A stretch of DNA of 64,000 nucleotides from Lutimonas zeaxanthinifaciens (lineage in GTDB: Bacteria; Bacteroidota; Bacteroidia; Flavobacteriales; Flavobacteriaceae). Below the pieces are notes generated by a model. The model did not search any database. It was not told the DNA's origin and saw only the letters and a program-made list of their open reading frames with translations. Within the stretch, counting starts at the first letter, position 1. Every line of letters starts with the position of its first letter. Positions 59,394 through 64,000 of this stretch are shown in pieces. The stretch is taken from NCBI RefSeq assembly GCF_030503675.1, contig NZ_CP129964.1, positions 2,480,001 to 2,544,000 of the forward strand. Direction: 5' to 3'. Both the position numbers and the translations under genes were made by a program.

Positions 59394-60086
59394 TTAAGAT
59401 CTATTTTTCGCTTTATCACTGAATTGTAAAAAAATTAACAGATTCATAAGGATCATTGAGAAGGCATAAGCACTGTCCTCAACAGGAATCGTTCCCATTC
59501 TTATCCCCAGGTTTTCAGCATCATTATACCATACTATATTTCCCTCGATACCCGTCCCGGTTAGAATACCATTGACAATAAAAAACGGTATCAGCATGAC
59601 CAAAAACGTCAGATAGAAGGAATTGAGCAATTGTGGCCTGATACGATATGTAATGATCAATACGATCAATGCAAAAATCATATCAACAGCCGTATAGGCT
59701 CTCGAAAAATTAAATATCAGCAGGATCGTGAAAATCACGGCTAAAAAATAAGTAATCCTCTCCGTTACGTGATCAGATAGCCTAATTTTTGGATTGAGCT
59801 CCTGCAGTGATAAATGAGTAAAGACACAAGCATAAGGAATACAAATAAAAAATAACCATTCTTCGATTGGCAAATGAAAAATATAGATTCCGGAAAGATA
59901 TTCCGGATTAAAACCCCAAAATTCCTGAACAGTAAAATATACGTCCCAGATAATAAAAGGCACCATTGTTATCGCTATGGCAAAAAAAAGGAAATTCCAT
60001 CTTTTGTAAAGCTTTAATCTTGGGTGAAAAGATACAAGTAGCGGGACCGAAAGTGATAATAAATCAATCCAAAGGTAGAGAGACAT
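59394..60086 (-). CDS. Lycopene cyclase, CrtYcd type
   Basis: A 230-residue membrane protein with two tandem copies of the lycopene-cyclase domain found in heterodimeric actinobacterial (CrtYc/CrtYd) and archaeal cyclases, fused here in one chain. It has about seven transmembrane segments. The conserved acidic motif occurs twice: LPIEEWLFF near residue 72 and IPVEDSAYA near 198. It would convert lycopene to beta-carotene, the substrate for the CrtZ hydroxylase encoded 3 bp upstream. It is the last gene of the carotenoid operon. Confidence 0.92.
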   Translation of the reverse strand: MSLYLWIDLLSLSVPLLVSFHPRLKLYKRWNFLFFAIAITMVPFIIWDVYFTVQEFWGFNPEYLSGIYIFHLPIEEWLFFICIPYACVFTHLSLQELNPKIRLSDHVTERITYFLAVIFTILLIFNFSRAYTAVDMIFALIVLIITYRIRPQLLNSFYLTFLVMLIPFFIVNGILTGTGIEGNIVWYNDAENLGIRMGTIPVEDSAYAFSMILMNLLIFLQFSDKAKNRS

Positions 60087-60089
60087 TTG

Positions 60090-60539
60090 TTAGTAATTTC
60101 CTTTGTAGTATTTCATTGGGACCCACAACATACCAAAGCATTCGCCATCGTGCTTTCCAAGGTGTTTGTGGTGCATTTTATGGGCTCTTCTTATTCCTAG
60201 TAAATACGGATTTTTTGTTTTTCTCCAAATCTTTATTCTTTGGTGTATAAAAAGATCGTGAATAATGAAATAAACGACTCCGTATACGAAAACACCAATT
60301 CCAATGCCCAGACTAATTTGCCAGTCAAATATGGACCACAGCAAAAAGGCTGTTATTGAAATGATCGCAAAAAAAACGAAAAAGGAATCATTCCTTTCAA
60401 AAAATGAGTCATGATTATCTCTAACATGATGATCCTCATGTAAATTCCAAAAAATTCCGTGCATGATGTATTTGTGCATTGCCCAGGCTACTCCTTCCAT
60501 AAGGATCGCTGTAACCAAAATCGTTATAAACAAGACCAT
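60090..60539 (-). CDS. crtZ: Beta-carotene hydroxylase CrtZ
   Basis: Di-iron membrane hydroxylase of 149 residues that adds 3-hydroxyl groups to beta-carotene, giving zeaxanthin. All histidine boxes are present: HKYIMH near residue 22, HEDHH near 34, HDLFIHQR near 94 and HKMHHKH near 120. Four hydrophobic segments fit the fatty-acid-hydroxylase fold. It lies between the unknown gene (14 bp) and the cyclase gene (3 bp) in the carotenoid operon. With CrtI, CrtB and the cyclase it makes the expected end product zeaxanthin; no ketolase is seen in the window. Confidence 0.96.
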   Translation of the reverse strand: MVLFITILVTAILMEGVAWAMHKYIMHGIFWNLHEDHHVRDNHDSFFERNDSFFVFFAIISITAFLLWSIFDWQISLGIGIGVFVYGVVYFIIHDLFIHQRIKIWRKTKNPYLLGIRRAHKMHHKHLGKHDGECFGMLWVPMKYYKGNY

Positions 60540-60553
60540 ATCTCTAATTTAAA

Positions 60554-61072
60554 TCAACTAGTTTCAAGTTTTATCTGTACCAAGATATCCTTTATTTCCT
60601 TTTTATCCGCCACACTAACCAGATTTTTTATCATGGTTCGTTTGTATGTTAAATCTATCTGAGCCTTCGCCAAATGATTTTCTAAAAAAATAATGTCTTC
60701 ATCAATTTCCCGGTAGTAATTAAGATGCCGTGGCACATTCAATTGTATAAGCAACCTCAAATAAATATTCTCAACGGATTTATCATTTTCAATGAGTGTT
60801 TCCAGTTCTTTCTTCCCTCTGTTAAAATACTTGAGTTTGGATACAGGTGAAAATACGTATTTCGCCTTCATACAAGTTGCAGCTGCCTGATAGGCTAAGA
60901 TCACATTTCGATTATCATATTCCGCCTCTTCAACATTAACTCTGTTAATTGATTCAATATCATCCTGACTCTTAATTCCCTGAAAAGCCGACCGGACATT
61001 TTGAAGAATCATATCATTCTCCAAAATTAATCCCGCAGAAAGAGACATCAATATGAATATCATTATTTTCAC
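60554..61072 (-). CDS. Exported protein of unknown function in the carotenoid operon
   Basis: A 172-residue protein with no recognised domain. A hydrophobic N-terminus (about residues 1-17, MKIMIFILMSLSAG) looks like a signal peptide or anchor. The mature part is mostly helical with short repeats that resemble TPR-like packing (AYQAAATCMKAKY, LETLIENDKSVENIYLRLL, IFLENHL). Translation probably starts at GTG, whose bases overlap the crtB stop (GTGA), so the two are coupled; ATG at 61063 is the alternative. Its place between crtB and crtZ suggests a role in carotenoid production or placement, but no activity can be named. Confidence 0.75.
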   Translation of the reverse strand: MKIMIFILMSLSAGLILENDMILQNVRSAFQGIKSQDDIESINRVNVEEAEYDNRNVILAYQAAATCMKAKYVFSPVSKLKYFNRGKKELETLIENDKSVENIYLRLLIQLNVPRHLNYYREIDEDIIFLENHLAKAQIDLTYKRTMIKNLVSVADKKEIKDILVQIKLETS

Positions 61073-61908
61073 AGCAAATTCAACTTATAATTTACAAATG
61101 ATTTGGTCAAAAGGACCATTTTCATCGGGTTACTGATTCGTATTCTTTTTTCTCTAATTTCACTTGCCTTTGTTACATTTAGCTTTCTTAATAGTTTTCT
61201 GTAATAAATATAAGCAGTATACACTCCAAATTTAGCTTCTATGGGAAGCTTTTGGATTCCAACATAGGCTTCTTCAAAATCCCTGTTTATTTCTTCAATG
61301 ATCAATTCTTTAGACTCGCTGTCAATAATTCCTCCCTTGATATGTGGAAAGTAAGATCGATGCAGGTTCTCCGTATCATCTTTTAAATCTCTCAAAAAAT
61401 TAACCTTTTGAAAGGCACTTCCCAACTTCATGGCGGGTTCCTTCAACTCATCGTATCGCTTCTGGTCTCCCTGAACGAAAACCTTCAGACACATCAAACC
61501 GACAACGTCCGCCGACCCATAGATATATTCTTCGTATTCTTCTATACTCTTGTACTCCTGTTTATTTAAATCCGCTCTCATACTTTTCATAAAGTGATCG
61601 ATCAGATCTGCCTCAATATTATTTTTGTGAACGACTTCCTGAAAAGAATTCAATATAGGATTCATACTCAATCGCCTCTCAAGAGCCTTTTCCAGATCCT
61701 TTTCAAATTCATCCAGCAACAATTCCTTATCGTAATCATGAAATGTATCCACAATTTCATCTGCAAAACGTACGAATCCATAAATGGCATATATGTCTTT
61801 CTGTATCTTAGGAGATAACATTTTCACGGCAAGGGAAAATGAGGTACTGTAAAGGCTCGTAACCTTATGGGAGCACTGATAAGATAATTTGTCGAATAAT
61901 TGTTTCAT
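61069..61908 (-). CDS. crtB: Phytoene synthase CrtB
   Basis: Prenyltransferase of 279 residues that condenses two geranylgeranyl diphosphates to phytoene. The first Asp-rich motif is VRFADEIVDTF near residue 47 (DxxxD), and the second is VNFLRDLKDDTEN near 168, with GSADVVGLMCLKVF near 130 between them. Size and motifs are normal. The gene starts 3 bp after crtI and overlaps the next gene by 4 bp. Squalene-type activity is the usual alternative for this fold but is unlikely beside crtI. Confidence 0.96.
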   Translation of the reverse strand: MKQLFDKLSYQCSHKVTSLYSTSFSLAVKMLSPKIQKDIYAIYGFVRFADEIVDTFHDYDKELLLDEFEKDLEKALERRLSMNPILNSFQEVVHKNNIEADLIDHFMKSMRADLNKQEYKSIEEYEEYIYGSADVVGLMCLKVFVQGDQKRYDELKEPAMKLGSAFQKVNFLRDLKDDTENLHRSYFPHIKGGIIDSESKELIIEEINRDFEEAYVGIQKLPIEAKFGVYTAYIYYRKLLRKLNVTKASEIREKRIRISNPMKMVLLTKSFVNYKLNLL

Positions 61909-61911
61909 GTG

Positions 61912-63375
61912 TTATTGGTCTTTAATTAGCAGATCGGAAACCAGTTTACCTGAGATCAGGGAAGGCGGAACTCCCGGACCCGGAACCGTTAATTGACCCG
62001 TAAAATACAAATTTTTTAGTTTTTTACTCTTAAGCTTGGGTCTTAAAAATGCAGTTTGTAATAAAGTATTGGCCATTCCATAGGCATTTCCTTTAAAAGA
62101 ATTGTAATCATTTTTAAAATCCTCTACACAATAAGACTCTTTAAAAAGGATTGAAGATCTGATATCCTGCTCGGTCAGTTTTTCAAGTCTGGTCATTACT
62201 ATATCAAAATATTGTTCCCTTAATTCCTCAGTATCTTCAAGATCCGGAGCCAACGGAATCAGAAAGATTGCTGCCTCTTTTCCGTTAGGGGCAATCGTAT
62301 CATCTGTCATCGACGGGAAACTTGCATAAAACAGAGGCTCCCTGGGCCACTTAGGTTCATCATATATGGCTTTGGCATGTTCATCAAAAGGGACATCAAA
62401 AAAGAGTGTATGATGTAAGACGTTTTTTACCTTCCTGTCCAGACCCACATAAAAAAGAAGCGATGAAGGTGCCATGACTCGTTTCTGCCAATAACTTTTG
62501 CTGTACCTCCTGAACTTCTCGGGCAACAACGATTCAGTATGTACATAATCGGCCCCGGAAACAAGAAGTTCCACAGTTAGATCTTCTCCATTTACCTTAA
62601 TTTTTTTCACCTCATTATACTTCCCTGTAATGATTTCATTGACATTAGCATCCGTAATGAAATTAACTCCCAATTCTTCTGCCAAAGTGATCAATCCGTC
62701 TACCACTGATTTCATTCCTCCCTTCGGATACCAGGTCCCGAGGCTGAGATCAGCAAAATTCATAAAACTGTAAAAAGCAGGAGTCATTGAAGGTTTTGCT
62801 CCTAAAAAAAGGACTGGAAACTCAATAATCTGCCTGAGTTTTGGGCTTTTAAATTTCCGTTTAGCAACGTCATGAATAGTACCGATAAACTGAGGGATTT
62901 CGAACATAGTGCTTTTATTGACCAATTCAAATGGACTCAGTCCGGGCTTATAAACCAGATCTTTAATCGCGACTTCATAGTTGGACTCTGCCTTTTTTAG
63001 AAATTCGGTCAAGGCAACTGATGCATCCGGTTCTTCCTTATCAAAAGCAGATTTTATTTCCTCCAGATCATCAGAAATATCAATAAAATCCCGTTCACCA
63101 AAATAAACACGATAGGCAGGACCAAGTCTTTCTAGATGGTAATAGTCTGATGGTTTCTTTCCAAAGTCAGCAAAGAATCTTTCGAATACATCCGGCATCC
63201 AGTACCATGTTGGTCCCATATCAAATTTGAAACCATCTTTTTCAAATTGCCTGGCTCTTCCTCCTAATTGAGAATTCTTCTCGTAGACATGAACATTATA
63301 TCCTTCTTTGGCCAAATAACATGCCGCTGATATAGAGGCAAACCCAGATCCTATAATCGTTATATTTTTCTTCAT
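61912..63375 (-). CDS. crtI: Phytoene desaturase CrtI
   Basis: FAD-dependent desaturase of 487 residues that converts phytoene to lycopene. The dinucleotide motif IIGSGFASISAACYLA is at residues 6-21, followed by VYEKNSQLGGRARQFE and FDMGPTWYWMPDVF. The C-terminal bacterial-type desaturase signature is seen as LYFTGQLTVPGPGVPPSLISG near the end. It is the first gene of the operon crtI-crtB-unknown-crtZ-cyclase. A -7 box lies 7-14 bp upstream of the ATG, and three TTTGTYTAA repeats lie beyond it. Confidence 0.96.
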   Translation of the reverse strand: MKKNITIIGSGFASISAACYLAKEGYNVHVYEKNSQLGGRARQFEKDGFKFDMGPTWYWMPDVFERFFADFGKKPSDYYHLERLGPAYRVYFGERDFIDISDDLEEIKSAFDKEEPDASVALTEFLKKAESNYEVAIKDLVYKPGLSPFELVNKSTMFEIPQFIGTIHDVAKRKFKSPKLRQIIEFPVLFLGAKPSMTPAFYSFMNFADLSLGTWYPKGGMKSVVDGLITLAEELGVNFITDANVNEIITGKYNEVKKIKVNGEDLTVELLVSGADYVHTESLLPEKFRRYSKSYWQKRVMAPSSLLFYVGLDRKVKNVLHHTLFFDVPFDEHAKAIYDEPKWPREPLFYASFPSMTDDTIAPNGKEAAIFLIPLAPDLEDTEELREQYFDIVMTRLEKLTEQDIRSSILFKESYCVEDFKNDYNSFKGNAYGMANTLLQTAFLRPKLKSKKLKNLYFTGQLTVPGPGVPPSLISGKLVSDLLIKDQ

Positions 63376-63382
63376 TGTGATA

Positions 63383-63390
63383 CAAAACTA
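63383..63390 (-). promoter_or_regulatory. Promoter -7 box for the carotenoid operon
   Basis: Reads TAGTTTTG on the minus strand, 7 bp before the crtI ATG, so the leader would be very short. The first TTTGTCTAA repeat (63417-63425) begins 27 bp upstream and would cover the -33 region. Confidence 0.45.
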
Positions 63391-63416
63391 ACTTAATTTT
63401 CTAATAAATTAACTTT

Positions 63417-63475
63417 TTTGTCTAACTTTTTTTTATTTTATTTAAACTTTTTTGTTTAAGTTAAAATTTGTCTAA
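63417..63475 (-). promoter_or_regulatory. Three TTTGTYTAA repeats, possible regulator operator
   Basis: TTTGTCTAA at 63417-63425, TTTGTTTAA at 63451-63459 and TTTGTCTAA at 63467-63475 (plus strand) lie in the 266-bp gap between the MerR-type gene and crtI. The first two share a longer context, AACTTTTTTGTYTAA. The remaining gap is AT-rich and includes a perfect T8A8 palindrome at 63493-63510. Use as the binding site of the adjacent regulator is inferred. Confidence 0.5.
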
Positions 63476-63641
63476 CCAATACAGAAAAAGTGATTTTTTT
63501 TAAAAAAAATTTAATTATATAAAACAATTGGATAATTTGGTAATCAACAGACTTCCATCCCCGAAAAAATAAAAAAAATGAGAAAAATTGAAATCTCAAA
63601 AGAAATAATAATCTGCTTTTAATAAACAAATATCACCTGAA

Positions 63642-64000
63642 TCAAAGATTCTTCTGAATCCTATACAACTCATCCTTAAAATCATGAGGTGAAGAAATTC
63701 TAATTACCAAATCATGATCATCAACTGCGTCCAGGTTCTCCTGACTCCCGGAGATTGCAAACGGCACCTCGCAATCCTCCAAAATAGAGCTTATAAAACC
63801 ATTTATTTTTTGCATTTTTGGAGTGACAAACATAGTCATCAACAGATTAGGCTCAGCAATCTCCACAACTTTTTTAATATTCATTATTGGAACGCCATAA
63901 CCTAAATAATAAACATTCCATCCCATTTCTTTCGCCATAAAGCTGGCCAAAAGCAAACCGATCTCATGCTCCTCTCCTTCAAGAAGAAAAAGCACTATTG
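63642..64000 (-). CDS. MerR-type regulator with B12-binding domain (5' end outside window)
   Basis: The C-terminal 119 residues of a regulator, cut by the right edge. The visible part is a cobalamin-binding Rossmann-like domain: EGEEHEIGLLLAS with the ExHxxG form of the cobalamin-ligand His motif, then GWNVYYLGYGVP, a pattern seen in CarH/LitR-type regulators of carotenoid genes. The DNA-binding MerR domain would lie upstream in the part not shown, so naming it MerR-type rests on the domain type and the position next to crtI. Proteins of this group repress carotenoid genes in the dark and release DNA when light breaks the cobalamin bond. Whether this one binds adenosylcobalamin is not shown. 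Confidence 0.8.
   Translation of the reverse strand, partial: IVLFLLEGEEHEIGLLLASFMAKEMGWNVYYLGYGVPIMNIKKVVEIAEPNLLMTMFVTPKMQKINGFISSILEDCEVPFAISGSQENLDAVDDHDLVIRISSPHDFKDELYRIQKNL

Noticed and set aside
63493-63510. T8A8 palindrome as a terminator of the B12-domain regulator gene
   Set aside because: A pure A/T stem would be very weak; more likely it is bent or flexible promoter-region DNA.
1-64000. tRNA genes, CRISPR arrays, prophage or integrative elements
   Set aside because: No cloverleaf-like sequence, spaced repeat array, integrase, transposase or phage structural gene was found; gene content is ordinary chromosomal.

Overview
The window looks like chromosome of a member of the Bacteroidetes, most likely a marine, yellow-pigmented Flavobacteriaceae. 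Support for this: the promoter -7 box TAnnTTTG recurs upstream of many genes; there are few Shine-Dalgarno sequences; one protein ends in a gliding-motility/type IX secretion C-terminal domain; bacillithiol and menaquinone genes are present; and families typical of the group occur (DUF4295, DUF4199, type B L31, PafA-type phosphatase). The DNA is AT-rich and densely packed, and many convergent genes end within 4-25 bp of each other. I see no insertion sequence, prophage, CRISPR array or tRNA gene.

Layout. 1-4377: end of a DEAD-box helicase gene, an intergenic pair of near-identical elements each ending in a terminator, a PafA-like alkaline phosphatase, and an MlaE/MlaF lipid-transport pair. 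4386-8268 (minus): SDR, SprT-like protein, mannose-1-phosphate guanylyltransferase and DUF389 membrane protein, probably one operon. 8321-12146: amidohydrolase, a surface-type lipoprotein and a glutaminyl cyclase lipoprotein. 12183-13421: type B L31 with a structured leader, a decayed gene remnant and a NUDIX hydrolase. 13418-19428 (minus): cinA, rpmB, rpmG, DUF4295, ftsY, rimO, bshC. 19577-22240: M28 peptidase, a secreted unknown and a duplicated cysteine-rich lipoprotein. 22244-29818: mainly a minus-strand menaquinone region (menI-like, alpha/beta hydrolase, isochorismate synthase, menD, menB, FAH protein, CYTH protein), interrupted by a plus-strand esterase-like gene whose active site looks lost. 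29913-35031: a pRiA4b ORF-3-like protein, a DUF418-hydrolase fusion beside a membrane AraC regulator, and an unnamed protein with kinase-like motifs. 35173-41823: ABC exporter pair, uvrB and a large T9SS-type protein. 41872-46090: lipoprotein hydrolase, transaldolase-like enzyme, AhpD-like protein, an iodotyrosine-deiodinase-like nitroreductase, SDR and the SRP RNA. 46208-59385: DUF4199, glycosyltransferase, phosphosugar mutase, MsbA-like exporter, nitroreductase, pepD, ung, mutS2, acyl-CoA synthetase and GNAT. 59394-64000 (minus): a zeaxanthin pathway (crtI, crtB, an unknown protein, crtZ, CrtYcd-type lycopene cyclase) behind a MerR/B12-binding regulator that runs off the right edge.

How the parts connect. 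Six secreted proteins here have Gln just after the predicted signal-peptidase site, and the window also encodes a periplasmic-type glutaminyl cyclase, which fits the N-terminal pyroglutamate rule reported for Bacteroidetes. The carotenoid genes form a tight operon whose upstream region holds three copies of TTTGTYTAA, a plausible operator for the adjacent regulator. The AraC-type gene and the fusion gene are separated by two exact 12-bp direct repeats 31 bp apart, a plausible activator site. The most novel-looking items are the DUF418-hydrolase fusion with its internal signal-peptide-like segment, the unnamed kinase-fold candidate, the deiodinase-like enzyme with a complete E-Y-K substrate triad, and the tandem small-RNA-like elements after the helicase gene.
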